DNA of 64,000 nucleotides, from contig NZ_JAUCEU010000007.1 in assembly GCF_030348765.1 (NCBI RefSeq), forward strand, positions 5,615,501 to 5,679,500. The letters are read 5' to 3'. Shown here piece by piece: positions 17,624 to 28,327 of the stretch. Both the position numbers and the translations under genes were made by a program. Each line of letters opens with the position of its first letter. Positions within the stretch are counted from its first letter, which is position 1. The DNA is from Neobacillus sp. CF12. Lineage in GTDB: Bacteria > Bacillota > Bacilli > Bacillales > Cytobacillaceae. The notes beneath the pieces are model-generated. The model did not search any database. It was not told the origin of the DNA and was given only the letters and a program-made list of their open reading frames with translations.

Positions 17624-18313
17624 ATGCTGGGAATATTATCAGCCGGCATCGCCCCTGGACTGGCCTTGCTGAGCTATTTTTATTTAAAAGATGAATATGA
17701 GACAGAGCCAATATCTGTAGTGATGAAGACATTCATGTACGGTGCTCTTTTGGTGTTTCCAATCATGTTTATTCAGCATGTGTTCCATACGGAGAACGTT
17801 ATTAAATCTGGATTTATTGAAGCCTTTCTATCCTCGAGCCTGCTCGAAGAGTTTTTTAAATGGTTTATCCTATTCTATGCGATTTACCAACATGTTGAGT
17901 TAGATGAACCATTTGATGGTATTGTATATGGCGTGGCTGTTTCCCTTGGTTTTGCCACTGTAGAAAACATATTTTATTTAATTGCGAATGGGATCGAACA
18001 TGCAATGGCAAGGGCATTGCTTCCTGTCTCTAGTCATGCCCTGTTCGGGGTGATTATGGGATTTTACATGGGAAAAGCAAAGTTCACAGAAGGAAAAAAA
18101 GCAAAGTGGATATTAGCTTCTTTACTTTTGCCTTTCATCCTTCATGGATCTTATGATTATATTTTAATTTCACAAGAAAACTGGATTTATATTATTTTAC
18201 CTTTTATGATCTTTCTTTGGTGGTTAGGCCTAAGGAAGGTTAAAATGGCGAAAATCTTAACGACAAATCATAAGAAAAAACAATATTCAACTCAAAATTC
18301 CTTTCATTCTTAA
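17624..18313 (+). CDS. prsW: Intramembrane protease PrsW
   Basis: Polytopic membrane protease that makes the first cut in anti-sigma factor RsiW in B. subtilis, releasing SigW in response to envelope stress. The 229 residues have about seven hydrophobic segments. The conserved motifs are LLEEFFKW (about residues 72-79), [10 protein letters not shown] (about 110-120) and [11 protein letters not shown] (about 137-147), which supply the catalytic Glu and His residues. No SigW-type promoter was found upstream. The ribosome site is weak (ATGAGGATT). Confidence 0.9.
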   Translation: MLGILSAGIAPGLALLSYFYLKDEYETEPISVVMKTFMYGALLVFPIMFIQHVFHTENVIKSGFIEAFLSSSLLEEFFKWFILFYAIYQHVELDEPFDGIVYGVAVSLGFATVENIFYLIANGIEHAMARALLPVSSHALFGVIMGFYMGKAKFTEGKKAKWILASLLLPFILHGSYDYILISQENWIYIILPFMIFLWWLGLRKVKMAKILTTNHKKKQYSTQNSFHS

Positions 18314-18332
18314 ATGAAGGGAATTTTTTTTT
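18294..18332 (+). terminator. Terminator after prsW
   Basis: AAATTCCTTTCATT paired with AATGAAGGGAATTT (one G-T) and a long T run. Confidence 0.88.
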
Positions 18333-18403
18333 GAATAAATATGGCATTAAAACAAAAAATAGGCTTACATCTAAAAAGATTTACAACTGGGGGTTACTTT
18401 ACC

Positions 18404-19324
18404 ATGAAGAAGAAGATAGTTAAATTTACTGTTCCAATCTTTATCTCCCTTTGTATCATCCCATTTACATTCCTGGAGGACAACCGGGCATTTGCATTCT
18501 CTAATCAGATTATTCAACAAGGCGCAGTTGGAGATGATGTCATTGAACTTCAATCTAGGCTTCAGTATTTGGGATTTTACAATCGGAAAATTGATGGAGT
18601 GTTTGGATGGAGCACCTATTGGGCACTAAGAAATTTTCAATATGAGTTTGGACTACCCATTGATGGCCTTGCTGGTACGGATACAAAAGCAAAATTAGCT
18701 AAAGCAAGTAAGTATGATAAAAAATTTGTAACCGAACAAATCAATAAAGGGAATAAATTTACTCATTACGGCGGAGTTGAACAGAAAAAGCAGGTTGCAC
18801 CTAAACCAAATGCAAAGACTCAAACACCTGCTAAGGCTCCGGCTAAAACGCCAGCGAAAGAACCTGCCAAAGCACCAGCTAAGACAGCTAATCCAAAACC
18901 GGCTGCACCCAAAGCAGCCCCTAAAGCGGCACCAAAAAAACCAACTGCTGCGAATACACCAGGCGGTTTCTCAAGTAACGATATCCAATTGATGGCAAAT
19001 GCAGTCTATGGGGAAGCACGGGGAGAACCTTATACAGGACAAGTTGCAGTAGCTGCCGTTATCTTGAACCGTGTTAATAGTGTATCCTTTCCAAATACTG
19101 TTTCTGGAGTTATTTTCGAACCAGGTGCCTTTACTGCCGTCGCAGATGGACAAATTTGGCTGACTCCAAATGAACAAGCTAAAAAAGCAGTACTGGACGC
19201 AATCAATGGCATTGACCCTACCGGGGAAGCCCTATATTATTTTAATCCCGCAACTGCAACGAGCAAGTGGATTTGGTCCAGACCACAAATTAAAAGAATC
19301 GGAAAACATATTTTTTGCGAATAG
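18404..19324 (+). CDS. sleB: Spore cortex-lytic enzyme SleB
   Basis: Lytic transglycosylase that degrades cortex peptidoglycan during germination. ATG 18404 is chosen because a GGGGG site precedes it and it directly begins a signal peptide (MKKKIVKFTVPIFISLCII). A peptidoglycan-binding domain spans about residues 40-105 (GDDVIELQSRLQYLGFYNRKIDGVFG), then comes a long Lys/Ala/Pro linker (about 130-190) and the catalytic domain (about 195-306, VYGEARGEPYTGQVAVAAVI). The Ala/Pro/Lys linker is longer than usual. It forms an operon with ypeB, normally made in the forespore under sigma-G. Confidence 0.95.
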   Translation: MKKKIVKFTVPIFISLCIIPFTFLEDNRAFAFSNQIIQQGAVGDDVIELQSRLQYLGFYNRKIDGVFGWSTYWALRNFQYEFGLPIDGLAGTDTKAKLAKASKYDKKFVTEQINKGNKFTHYGGVEQKKQVAPKPNAKTQTPAKAPAKTPAKEPAKAPAKTANPKPAAPKAAPKAAPKKPTAANTPGGFSSNDIQLMANAVYGEARGEPYTGQVAVAAVILNRVNSVSFPNTVSGVIFEPGAFTAVADGQIWLTPNEQAKKAVLDAINGIDPTGEALYYFNPATATSKWIWSRPQIKRIGKHIFCE

Positions 19325-19337
19325 AGGGGTGAAAAGG

Positions 19338-20690
19338 ATGATCAGAGGAATAATCATAGGTGTTTTAGCGGTGGGTGTTGCAGGTACTGCCTACTGGGGT
19401 TATCAAGAACATCGAGAGAAAAATGCAATTCTGTTAAATGCTGAAAACAATTATCAACGTGCTTTTCATGATCTAACTTATCAAATGGATATGCTTCACG
19501 ATAAAATTGGGTCAACTCTTGCGATGAACTCAAGGCATTCCCTATCACCTTCGTTGGTGGAGGTTTGGAGATTAACATCGGAAGCACATAGTGATGTGGG
19601 CCAACTTCCTCTAACATTGCTTCCATTTAATAAAACGGAAGAGTTCTTGGCTCAAATTGGAAAGTTTAGTTATCAAACTGCGGTGAGAGATTTAGATAAA
19701 GAACCTTTATCAGAAGAGGAGTATGAAACGTTAAAGGTTTTATACAAACAATCTGGTGATATTCAGAATGAACTTCGTAATGTACAGCACATGGTATTAG
19801 AAAATAATCTACGTTGGATGGATGTTGAACTTGCGTTGGCATCAGGAAAGGAAACTACAGACAATACGATTATTGATGGATTTAAAACAGTTGAAAAAAC
19901 TGTATCAGGCTATGACGAAAGCGATTTCGGCCCGAGTTTTACCAATATGCAAAACAAGGACGAAAATTTCAATAAAATAAAAGGAAAAACCATTTCTGAA
20001 AAAGAAGCCGCTAGTATTGCGAAAAAATATATGAAATTTGATGGCAATGCTGAAGTAAAAGTAACAGAGAATGGTAAAGGTTCGGATTATGGTTTTTATA
20101 GTGTATCAATACGAAACAAAAAAACTGGCCAAGAGGGCAGTATAGATATCACAAAAAAAGCAGGATATCCTATATGGTTTATTAATCACAGAGAAGTAGC
20201 CAAACAGAAAATTAGCTTAAATGATGCAAATCTTAAAGCTGCGGCTTTTCTAAAGGAAAATGGCTATAAAAATCTAGAGTTGTTTGAGAGTATGCAATAT
20301 GACAACACAGGTGTCTTTAATTTCGTCACCAGTGAAAATAATATTAGGATTTATCCTGAGGCTATCAAGGTTGAAGTGGCACTAGATAATGGCAATATAA
20401 TAGGTTTCTCGGCAGAGGAATATTTAAAATCATTAAATGATACAAGAAAAATTGAGAAACCAGTGCTAACTAGTGAACAAGCTAGGGCAAAGGTAAATCC
20501 TAGATTTAAAGTCATGGAAGAGAGACAAGCGGTTATTGTTAATGATTTAAACAAGGAAGTCTTGTGTTATGAATTCCTAGGTACTATTGAAGATGACACG
20601 TATCGAATTTTTATCAATGCTATAGACGGTGTTGAAGAGGAAGTTGAGAAGTTAAAGAATGCAGAGGAAGTTTACGACGAGGTTGTTTAG
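19338..20690 (+). CDS. ypeB: SleB-stabilising germination protein YpeB
   Basis: Protein required for SleB to accumulate in the spore. ATG 19338 is used: it follows AAAAGG, lies 13 bp after sleB and gives exactly 450 residues, as in B. subtilis. An N-terminal membrane helix (about 4-22) is followed by a helical domain and PepSY-type repeats in the C-terminal half (for example ISEKEAASIAKKYM, ISLNDANLKAAAFL, LTSEQARAKVNPRF). Mutual dependence of SleB and YpeB is known for the family. Confidence 0.94.
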   Translation: MIRGIIIGVLAVGVAGTAYWGYQEHREKNAILLNAENNYQRAFHDLTYQMDMLHDKIGSTLAMNSRHSLSPSLVEVWRLTSEAHSDVGQLPLTLLPFNKTEEFLAQIGKFSYQTAVRDLDKEPLSEEEYETLKVLYKQSGDIQNELRNVQHMVLENNLRWMDVELALASGKETTDNTIIDGFKTVEKTVSGYDESDFGPSFTNMQNKDENFNKIKGKTISEKEAASIAKKYMKFDGNAEVKVTENGKGSDYGFYSVSIRNKKTGQEGSIDITKKAGYPIWFINHREVAKQKISLNDANLKAAAFLKENGYKNLELFESMQYDNTGVFNFVTSENNIRIYPEAIKVEVALDNGNIIGFSAEEYLKSLNDTRKIEKPVLTSEQARAKVNPRFKVMEERQAVIVNDLNKEVLCYEFLGTIEDDTYRIFINAIDGVEEEVEKLKNAEEVYDEVV

Positions 20691-20705
20691 AGACTTGGAA
20701 TAAAA

Positions 20706-20759
20706 TCATACCATCACTCCAATAATAGTAGTAATTGGTAGTTTGGAGTGATGGTATGA
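20706..20759. repeat. Perfect 17-bp inverted repeat over the ypfB start
   Basis: Arm 20706-20722 is the exact reverse complement of 20743-20759 (TTGGAGTGATGGTATGA), with a 20-nt loop. The right arm contains both the ribosome site and the ATG of ypfB. No T run follows, so it does not look like a terminator. Confidence 0.9.
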
Positions 20760-20935
20760 AAGTGGTTGAAAGAGTATTAATAAAGGTAGTTATAATCCAA
20801 TTTATCTTTCTTTTTTTAGCGCAATTTTTTTTACATCAGTTAGATATTTTTCCACAACTAGATCAGTTAACAAAATATGAGGGAGTAAATGAAAGTACAT
20901 TTACTGAAATTTTACAAACCTTCAACGGTGATTAA
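20756..20935 (+). CDS. ypfB: Small membrane protein YpfB
   Basis: Protein of 59 residues with one hydrophobic helix (about residues 7-29) and a short C-terminal tail (YEGVNESTFTEIL). Size and place upstream of cmk match B. subtilis ypfB; its function is unknown. The ATG at 20756 follows GGAGTGATGG. Start and ribosome site lie wholly inside a 17-bp inverted repeat. The c-di-GMP receptor gene ypfA, next to ypfB in B. subtilis, is absent here. Confidence 0.72.
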   Translation: MKVVERVLIKVVIIQFIFLFLAQFFLHQLDIFPQLDQLTKYEGVNESTFTEILQTFNGD

Positions 20936-20960
20936 AAAAGCAGGAATCCTGCTTTTTTTT
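20934..20960 (+). terminator. Terminator after ypfB
   Basis: AAAAAAGCAGG/CCTGCTTTTTT stem with a 3-nt loop and an extended T run. Confidence 0.88.
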
Positions 20961-21091
20961 TATTGTCAAAGTGGGAAAAGTAAATAAGAAATTCAAATAT
21001 AAAAGTGCTAAAAAAAAGAAGCATTGACCTTTCTTATGGTAAAATAAATATATGGGCGTACAAGACGATCATGAATGACTTAGGAGGATTT

Positions 21092-21766
21092 ATGAATAAA
21101 AAAATATCAATTGCCATCGACGGCCCTGCCGCTGCAGGCAAGAGTACAGTAGCAAAAGTTGTCGCTGAAAAGTTATCCTACATATATATCGATACAGGAG
21201 CAATGTATCGTGCCTTGACTTATAAAGCAATAGTTAACAACATTAATCTAGAAGATGAGAACTTTTTATTAGACACTTTACTAGCAACCAAACTAGAACT
21301 TTATCCTTCACCAAACGGACAATTGGTTTTTCTTGATAATCAAGAAGTGACAGAAGCAATTCGATCATCTGAAGTAACGAATTCTGTTTCGATTGTAGCC
21401 AAACACCAAAAGGTTCGGCAAGAAATGGTGAGAATGCAGCAATCCTTTGCTATAAACGGCGGAGTTGTAATGGATGGAAGAGATATAGGAACGCATGTAC
21501 TTCCAAATGCGGAAGTAAAAGTCTTCTTACTTGCAAGCGTGGAAGAGAGAGCAGTTAGACGCCATACGGAGAATCTTCAAAAAGGTTACCCTTCTAATTT
21601 AGAACAATTAATGGAAGAAATTGCCCGACGTGATAAAATAGATTCGGAACGAGAATTTGCACCATTAAAGAAGGCAGAAGACGCAATTGAGATCGACACG
21701 ACATCCTTGACTATCCCTGAAGTTGTTGAAAAAATAATGGCTCTTGTGCATGAAAGGGTTGGATAA
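21092..21766 (+). CDS. cmk: Cytidylate kinase
   Basis: Phosphorylates CMP and dCMP to the diphosphates. ATG 21092 is used because AGGAGG precedes it and 224 residues is exactly the usual size. The P-loop is [15 protein letters not shown] (about residues 7-21), followed by [13 protein letters not shown] and VMDGRDIGT, the CMP-binding motifs. It begins the cmk-plsC-ypfD-fni cluster; plsC follows after 2 bp. Confidence 0.97.
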   Translation: MNKKISIAIDGPAAAGKSTVAKVVAEKLSYIYIDTGAMYRALTYKAIVNNINLEDENFLLDTLLATKLELYPSPNGQLVFLDNQEVTEAIRSSEVTNSVSIVAKHQKVRQEMVRMQQSFAINGGVVMDGRDIGTHVLPNAEVKVFLLASVEERAVRRHTENLQKGYPSNLEQLMEEIARRDKIDSEREFAPLKKAEDAIEIDTTSLTIPEVVEKIMALVHERVG

Positions 21767-21768
21767 GT

Positions 21769-22350
21769 GTGACGTTTTATTCGTTTGCTAGATCTGTTGT
21801 TGCTGGAGTAATTAAACCGTGGTACAGAATTGAAGTTATTGGATTAGAGAATTTTCCTAAAGATGGAGGAGTGCTTCTTTGCACGAATCATATTCATAAT
21901 TTTGATCCTTTGGTGGTGGGTATTACAGCACCTAGACCTGTTCATTTTATGGCCAAGGAAGAAATATTCAAAGTTCCTGTTTTGGGAAATGTCGTTAGAA
22001 AGTGTAATGCATTCCCAGTAAAAAGAGGAATGGGGGACAGGGAAGCATTAAGATCTGGCTTAAAGGTATTAAAAGATGGATATGTTTTCGGACTTTTCCC
22101 GGAAGGAACTAGAAGTAGAACAGGTGAAATTGGAAAAGGGCTATCGGGTGCTGGTTTTTTTGCATTACGAACAGATGCCAATGTGCTGCCTTGTGCCATC
22201 ATAGGACCATATAAAAGTTTCGGTAAGTTAAAGGTGGTTTATGGTAAGCCAATTGCTATGGATGATATGAGAAGTAAGAAAGCATCAGTTGAAGAGGTAA
22301 CTGAATTAATTATGTCTGAAATCCATAAACTTTTAAAAGAGCACCGATAG
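21769..22350 (+). CDS. plsC: 1-acyl-sn-glycerol-3-phosphate acyltransferase
   Basis: Adds the second acyl chain to lysophosphatidic acid in phospholipid synthesis. It starts with GTG, coupled to cmk. The acyltransferase motifs are NHIHNFD (the H-x4-D catalytic motif, about residues 37-43) and FPEGTRSRTGE (about 107-117). Length 193 is typical. In many Bacillus relatives this gene stands between cmk and ypfD; B. subtilis keeps plsC elsewhere. Confidence 0.92.
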   Translation: MTFYSFARSVVAGVIKPWYRIEVIGLENFPKDGGVLLCTNHIHNFDPLVVGITAPRPVHFMAKEEIFKVPVLGNVVRKCNAFPVKRGMGDREALRSGLKVLKDGYVFGLFPEGTRSRTGEIGKGLSGAGFFALRTDANVLPCAIIGPYKSFGKLKVVYGKPIAMDDMRSKKASVEEVTELIMSEIHKLLKEHR

Positions 22351-22479
22351 CTTCTACTTGACAAAATACTCTATTTGTAAGAAGTTAATAAAAAGAGATT
22401 TTATTAGAATATTCACTCGTTTATTGTATTTAGTTATTATATATTTATTCTGCAGCAAATGGATTAAGGAGGAATACAT

Positions 22480-23619
22480 ATGTCGGAAGATATGAATCAA
22501 GTAGATGTTAAAAATTATTCCATTGGTGATATGGTCAGTGGACAAGTCACCAAGGTAGAAGAAAAACAGGTAATTGTTTCTATTCAGGATAGTAAACATG
22601 ATGGAATTATTCCAATAAGTGAACTTTCTAGCCTACATGTTGAAAAAGCCTCTGATGTTGTTTCAGTAGGTGATGTATTAGACCTTGAGGTTTTAAAAGT
22701 AGAAGAGGAAGCATTCATCTTATCTAAAAGAAAAGTAGATGCCCAAAAAGCTTGGGTGAAACTTGAAGAACGATTCAATAGTGGCGAGATTTTTGAAACT
22801 GAAGTAAAAGATGTAGTAAAAGGCGGTCTCGTCGTTGATCTAGGCGTTCGTGGCTTTGTTCCTGCTTCTCTAGTAGAAGCACATTTTGTAGAAGATTTTT
22901 CTGATTACAAAGGTAAGAATCTTACGTTTAAAATTGTCGAACTTGATAAAGAAAAAAATCGTTTAATCCTATCTCACCGTGCAGTAGTGGAAGAAGAGAA
23001 GGGGAAACACAAGAAAAATCTTATGAGTACTGTAACACCTGGACAAGTTATTGATGGAACTGTACAAAGAATTACAGATTTTGGAGCATTTGTTGACATT
23101 GGCGGTATCGACGGACTTGTTCATATTTCCCAATTGTCGCATCAACATATTGATAAACCATCAGATGTTGTACAAGAAGGCCAAAAAGTAAAAGTTAAGG
23201 TACTAAATGTGGATCGTGATAATGAAAGAATTTCCTTATCTATCAAAGAAACACAACCAGGGCCTTGGTCTGAAGTCCCTGAAAAGGCTCCTAAGGGCAG
23301 CACGTTAACTGGAACAGTCAAAAGATTAGTTTCTTATGGTGCTTTTGTGGAAGTTTTCCCAGGTGTTGAAGGACTTGTTCATATCTCACAAATTGCACAC
23401 AAGCATATTGGAACGCCACATGAGGTATTGAAGGAAGGCCAAGAAGTGCAAGTTAAAGTGTTAGATGCTAACGCAGGGGAACAACGACTCTCTCTAAGTA
23501 TCAAGGACCTTCTAGAAAAAGATGTAGAAGAAAACTTTGATTATGAACTTCCTGAAGAATCTAAAGGATTCCAGCTTGGTGAAATGATTGGCGATAAATT
23601 AAAGAATCTAGGAAAATAA
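22480..23619 (+). CDS. ypfD: S1 RNA-binding domain protein YpfD (30S protein S1 homolog)
   Basis: RNA-binding protein of 379 residues with four S1 domains (starting near residues 13, 98, 185 and 272; for example [20 protein letters not shown] and [20 protein letters not shown]). It is shorter than the six-domain S1 of E. coli and is not expected to be essential for translation in Bacillus. The ATG follows AAGGAGG. It lies downstream of cmk, as rpsA does in E. coli. Confidence 0.93.
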   Translation: MSEDMNQVDVKNYSIGDMVSGQVTKVEEKQVIVSIQDSKHDGIIPISELSSLHVEKASDVVSVGDVLDLEVLKVEEEAFILSKRKVDAQKAWVKLEERFNSGEIFETEVKDVVKGGLVVDLGVRGFVPASLVEAHFVEDFSDYKGKNLTFKIVELDKEKNRLILSHRAVVEEEKGKHKKNLMSTVTPGQVIDGTVQRITDFGAFVDIGGIDGLVHISQLSHQHIDKPSDVVQEGQKVKVKVLNVDRDNERISLSIKETQPGPWSEVPEKAPKGSTLTGTVKRLVSYGAFVEVFPGVEGLVHISQIAHKHIGTPHEVLKEGQEVQVKVLDANAGEQRLSLSIKDLLEKDVEENFDYELPEESKGFQLGEMIGDKLKNLGK

Positions 23620-23625
23620 TGGTGA

Positions 23626-24717
<1,092 letters not shown>

Positions 24718-24718
24718 A

Positions 24719-24862
24719 TTAACTATACTTATTATCGTTTAATCCTCTGGCTTCTTCAGGGCTTTGAAGCTTAGTAGAGCCGGAGTAATGCAATGCCTTG
24801 TCCCGGTCCGATTCAACTTTACCGCTTGCTCTTAACTTTTTTTCTTGTCGGTCTTTTCCCAT
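24719..24862 (-). CDS. ypzI: Small conserved protein YpzI
   Basis: A 47-residue gene on the minus strand, starting at 24862 with AGGAGG at the correct distance. The protein begins MGKDRQEKKLRASGKVESD and contains HYSGSTKLQSPEEARG; it is hydrophilic, with no membrane segment or cysteine. I recognise it as YpzI, a short protein of unknown function encoded near yphA in Bacillus. It is convergent with fni and divergent from yphA, and shares a 15-bp inverted repeat with the yphA leader. Confidence 0.82.
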   Translation of the reverse strand: MGKDRQEKKLRASGKVESDRDKALHYSGSTKLQSPEEARGLNDNKYS

Positions 24863-24866
24863 TCTC

Positions 24867-24965
24867 CACACCTCCTACTATTAACATGATTTTGTTGACT
24901 AAAGATTATTCAGGAAGTATGAAACTACATAAGAAATACCGATAATGGAGATAGTAGGAGGTGTG
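24867..24965. repeat. 15-bp inverted repeat covering the ribosome sites of ypzI and yphA
   Basis: CACACCTCCTACTAT at 24867-24881 is the exact reverse complement of ATAGTAGGAGGTGTG at 24951-24965. Each arm contains the ribosome site of one divergent gene. The 69-nt interval holds the yphA promoter. Confidence 0.85.
24895..24923 (+). promoter_or_regulatory. SigA-type promoter of yphA
   Basis: TTGACT (24895-24900) and TATGAA (24918-24923), 17-nt spacer, about 48 bp before the start. It lies between the arms of the inverted repeat. Confidence 0.55.
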
Positions 24966-24970
24966 TGATA

Positions 24971-25579
24971 GTGGAAGGCTCTATGTTTTATTGGATTCTT
25001 TGGGTATTTTGGGTTTCGATTACTTTTTTTATGAACAAACAAAATCCCTATCGAACAAAAGTAGCCATTGGATTATTAATGGTAATAATACTTTCAAATG
25101 TGCATTTTATGGTTGGAAGTTTTCAGTTTTATGCAAGTGGAATATTTATGCTGCTATTATCTTTTATTATTTTGGGTAAGAAAAAGCTGGGTCCGTTGCT
25201 CTATGCCTTCATTTGTTCTTTTATTATTACCATTTCATATGTAACCTTTAATTTATTTGTCATTTATGATCCGATTTGGGTGATATTTCAAAAGGAATGG
25301 ATGATGGGAATCTGCATGGGCTGTCTTGCAATCTTTTTACAAAAGTCTTTAAAAGATAGGTTGTTGATTATTGTAAGTGGTACCATGCAGGGTGAGATTC
25401 TCTATGCGTTTTACCTTAGTAAATTTGAATTTTCCTATCCAATTGGCACGATAGCATACCTAGATGTTACTTCGCTAGTGATTTTGTTGCTCGTAAGCTG
25501 GAGTATCCTTGAAAATGCCGGAACATTTTTCCAAAATCATTTTCACTTTTTGGAAAAAGGGAAGCAAAAAACATCATAA
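24971..25579 (+). CDS. yphA: Polytopic membrane protein YphA
   Basis: Membrane protein of 202 residues with about six hydrophobic segments and no visible catalytic motif. GTG 24971 is chosen since AGGAGG ends 9 nt upstream; GTG 24965 would be too close. It matches B. subtilis YphA in size, topology and place between fni and der. Function is unknown. Confidence 0.75.
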   Translation: MEGSMFYWILWVFWVSITFFMNKQNPYRTKVAIGLLMVIILSNVHFMVGSFQFYASGIFMLLLSFIILGKKKLGPLLYAFICSFIITISYVTFNLFVIYDPIWVIFQKEWMMGICMGCLAIFLQKSLKDRLLIIVSGTMQGEILYAFYLSKFEFSYPIGTIAYLDVTSLVILLLVSWSILENAGTFFQNHFHFLEKGKQKTS

Positions 25580-25640
25580 ATTTCACTTATTATGTTTTTC
25601 CATTGCAGGAAAGGTTTCACATTGCTAAAATAATATGGTT

Positions 25641-25672
25641 AGACCCTTCTGTTTGAAAGAAGGGTTTCTTTA
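25641..25672 (+). terminator. Terminator after yphA
   Basis: ACCCTTCT/AGAAGGGT stem followed by TTTCTTT. Confidence 0.8.
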
Positions 25673-25744
25673 TCATTAGTACACAATAACGATAAAAATA
25701 ACAAAATATTGATAAATATATGGATAGAAAGGATGGCGATTATA

Positions 25745-27055
25745 ATGGTAAAACCAGTTATAGCCATTGTAGGACGACCAAATGTTGGGAAATCAACCAT
25801 TTTCAACAGAATTGTTGGAGAGAGAATTTCCATCGTTGAAGATATCCCTGGAGTAACGCGTGATCGTATTTATAGCTCAGGGGAATGGTTGACACATGAT
25901 TTTAATGTAATTGATACTGGGGGAATTGATATCGGGGATGAACCATTTCTCGAGCAAATCCGCCAACAGGCTGAAGTCGCGATTGACGAAGCGGATGTAA
26001 TTATTTTCTTAACAAATGGACGAGAAGGAGTAACAGCTGCAGATGAAGAGGTTGCAAAGATTTTGTATAAATCTAAAAAGCCTATTGTATTAGCTGTTAA
26101 CAAAATTGATAACCCTGAAATGCGTGAGCAAATCTATGATTTTTATTCTTTAGGATTCGGAGAACCGATACCAGTATCAGGCTCTCACGGCCTGGGGCTG
26201 GGTGACTTATTGGATGAGGCTGCAAAACATTTTCCTCAGAATAAGGGTCAGGATTATGACGAAGATGTCATTAAATTTTCTTTGATTGGTCGTCCCAATG
26301 TTGGAAAGTCTTCCTTGGTTAATGCAATTTTGGGAGAAGACCGCGTCATTGTTAGTGATATAGCTGGAACGACAAGAGACGCAGTGGATTCACCTTATAC
26401 TTATAATGGTGGAGAATATGTCATTATTGATACAGCTGGGATGCGGAAAAAAGGAAAGGTTTATGAGACTACGGAAAAATATAGTGTACTCCGTGCTCTA
26501 AGGGCAATAGAACGGTCAGATGTCGTTTTAGTGGTCATTAATGCTGAAGAAGGCATCATCGAACAGGACAAGAAGATTGCAGGCTATGCACATGAAGCTG
26601 GCAGAGCAATTGTCATTGTTGTCAATAAGTGGGATGCAGTAGAAAAAGATGAAAAAACAATGAAGGAACTTGAACAAAAAATCAGGGAACATTTTCTTTT
26701 CCTAAGTTATGCACCGATCGTTTTCTTATCTGCAAAGACAAAAAAACGTATTCATACACTATTGCCAATGATTAATACAGCTAGTGAAAACCATTCGATG
26801 CGTGTCGAAACAAGCGTATTAAATGATATCATTATGGATGCGGTAGCGATGAATCCAACGCCTACAGACAAAGGCCGCAGATTAAAGATTTACTATACTA
26901 CTCAGGTAGCCGTGAAACCGCCAACCTTTGTTGTTTTTGTAAATGAACCAGAATTACTGCATTTTTCATATGAGCGCTTCTTAGAAAATCGGATCCGGGA
27001 TGCTTTTGGATTCGAGGGAACTCCGATAAAAATTTATGCAAGAGAAAGAAAATAA
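25745..27055 (+). CDS. der: Ribosome assembly GTPase Der (EngA)
   Basis: Essential double GTPase for maturation of the 50S subunit. ATG 25745 gives [18 protein letters not shown] and 436 residues, as in B. subtilis. Domain 1 has the P-loop GRPNVGKS near residue 9, DTGG and NKID; domain 2 has GRPNVGKS near residue 183, DTAG and NKWD. The C-terminal KH-like domain ends in IKIYARERK. gpsA follows after 22 bp, as in other Bacillus. Confidence 0.97.
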   Translation: MVKPVIAIVGRPNVGKSTIFNRIVGERISIVEDIPGVTRDRIYSSGEWLTHDFNVIDTGGIDIGDEPFLEQIRQQAEVAIDEADVIIFLTNGREGVTAADEEVAKILYKSKKPIVLAVNKIDNPEMREQIYDFYSLGFGEPIPVSGSHGLGLGDLLDEAAKHFPQNKGQDYDEDVIKFSLIGRPNVGKSSLVNAILGEDRVIVSDIAGTTRDAVDSPYTYNGGEYVIIDTAGMRKKGKVYETTEKYSVLRALRAIERSDVVLVVINAEEGIIEQDKKIAGYAHEAGRAIVIVVNKWDAVEKDEKTMKELEQKIREHFLFLSYAPIVFLSAKTKKRIHTLLPMINTASENHSMRVETSVLNDIIMDAVAMNPTPTDKGRRLKIYYTTQVAVKPPTFVVFVNEPELLHFSYERFLENRIRDAFGFEGTPIKIYARERK

Positions 27056-27077
27056 TTTTACGGTGGAGTGATCTACA

Positions 27078-28133
27078 ATGCAGGAAAATAAAGAAGCTGT
27101 AGCTGTTGTTGGTGCAGGATCCTGGGGGACGGCGCTTGCGATGGTCCTTGCAGATAATGGACATGAAGTTCGATTATGGAGCCATACTGAATCTCAGGTT
27201 CAAGAAATTAATCAATTCCATACAAATAAAAAATACTTGCCAGAAATACAGCTGCCCGAGTTAATCGTTGGCTATGCCTCTTTGAGTGATGCTTTGGCAG
27301 ATATAAAAACGGTCATATTAGCAGTGCCGACAAAGGCAATCCGTGAAGTTCTTCGGAAAGTAATTAACGTTCAAAGTACACCTTTGACCATTGCACATGT
27401 GAGTAAGGGGATTGAGCCTGATTCCCTTTTGAGAATATCACAACTGATAAAAGAAGAAATGCCAAGTGAGCTTTTGAAAGCAGTGGTAGTGCTCTCAGGT
27501 CCTAGTCATGCAGAGGAAGTTAGTAAGAGGCACCCTACAACTGTAACCGTATCGTCTGAAGATATGGGTGCTGCAGAAGAAATACAAGATTTGTTTATTA
27601 ACCATAATTTTAGGGTTTATACGAATCCAGATGTAATTGGTGTTGAAATTGGCGGTGCATTAAAGAATATCATCGCCTTGTGCGCAGGAATAACGGACGG
27701 GCTAGGATACGGCGATAACGCCAAGGCTGCTTTAATGACAAGAGGATTAGCTGAAATAGCTCGACTTGGTACAAAAATGGGGGCTAATCCATTGACCTTT
27801 TCAGGGTTAGCGGGAATAGGGGATTTAATTGTAACGTGTACGAGCGTCCATTCAAGGAACTGGAGAGCAGGAAATCTGCTTGGTAAAGGTAAAAACCTTG
27901 ATGAGGTACTTGATAATATGGGAATGGTTGTAGAGGGAGTAAGGACAACGAAGGCTGCCTATCAGCTTGCCCAGAAATATAATGTCAGCATGCCAATCAC
28001 ATGTGCCCTCTATGATGTTTTATTTAATGGGAAAAATGCAAAAGATGCAGTCGATGTCTTAATGGCTCGTGGTAAAACACATGAAATGGAAGATTTAGTA
28101 AACATTCTTGAAGAAAGAAACCTTGAGGAATAA
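27078..28133 (+). CDS. gpsA: NAD(P)-dependent glycerol-3-phosphate dehydrogenase
   Basis: Makes sn-glycerol 3-phosphate from dihydroxyacetone phosphate for phospholipid synthesis. The 351 residues include the Rossmann motif [11 protein letters not shown] (about 10-20), [11 protein letters not shown] (about 140-150) and the active-site lysine region [14 protein letters not shown] (about 193-206). The C terminus (ILEERNLEE) is a few residues longer than in B. subtilis. Confidence 0.96.
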   Translation: MQENKEAVAVVGAGSWGTALAMVLADNGHEVRLWSHTESQVQEINQFHTNKKYLPEIQLPELIVGYASLSDALADIKTVILAVPTKAIREVLRKVINVQSTPLTIAHVSKGIEPDSLLRISQLIKEEMPSELLKAVVVLSGPSHAEEVSKRHPTTVTVSSEDMGAAEEIQDLFINHNFRVYTNPDVIGVEIGGALKNIIALCAGITDGLGYGDNAKAALMTRGLAEIARLGTKMGANPLTFSGLAGIGDLIVTCTSVHSRNWRAGNLLGKGKNLDEVLDNMGMVVEGVRTTKAAYQLAQKYNVSMPITCALYDVLFNGKNAKDAVDVLMARGKTHEMEDLVNILEERNLEE

Positions 28134-28257
28134 TAATTATGAATTTCTATGAAAAATAGGCTTTCATTGAGTGCGCATTCCTACATGGGTTGCATACAAT
28201 GCAAGCGAAGCACACGTGAAGTATGAACCTAAATGTTTGGGTTGTTTAGTCACTAAG
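28134..28257. other. Intergenic region after gpsA with small palindromes, unexplained
   Basis: No open frame longer than about 13 codons is seen here. Several short palindromes occur in a row: TTGCATACAATGCAA, AACC..GGTT and TTAGTCACTAA. With the terminator at 28258-28298 it could encode a short RNA, but no known family is recognised. Confidence 0.35.
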
Positions 28258-28298
28258 ACTGAAGTAAGGAATTCGCCCCTCTTTACTTCAGTTTTTTT
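28258..28298 (+). terminator. Terminator downstream of gpsA
   Basis: ACTGAAGTAA paired with TTACTTCAGT, then seven T residues. Confidence 0.85.
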
Positions 28299-28327
28299 GT
28301 GTTTGTCTAACCAAAACTTTTATTAAA

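Noticed and set aside
24961..25179. 72-codon frame overlapping the 5' end of yphA
   Set aside because: yphA in the neighbouring frame has the better membrane-protein pattern, length and family match.
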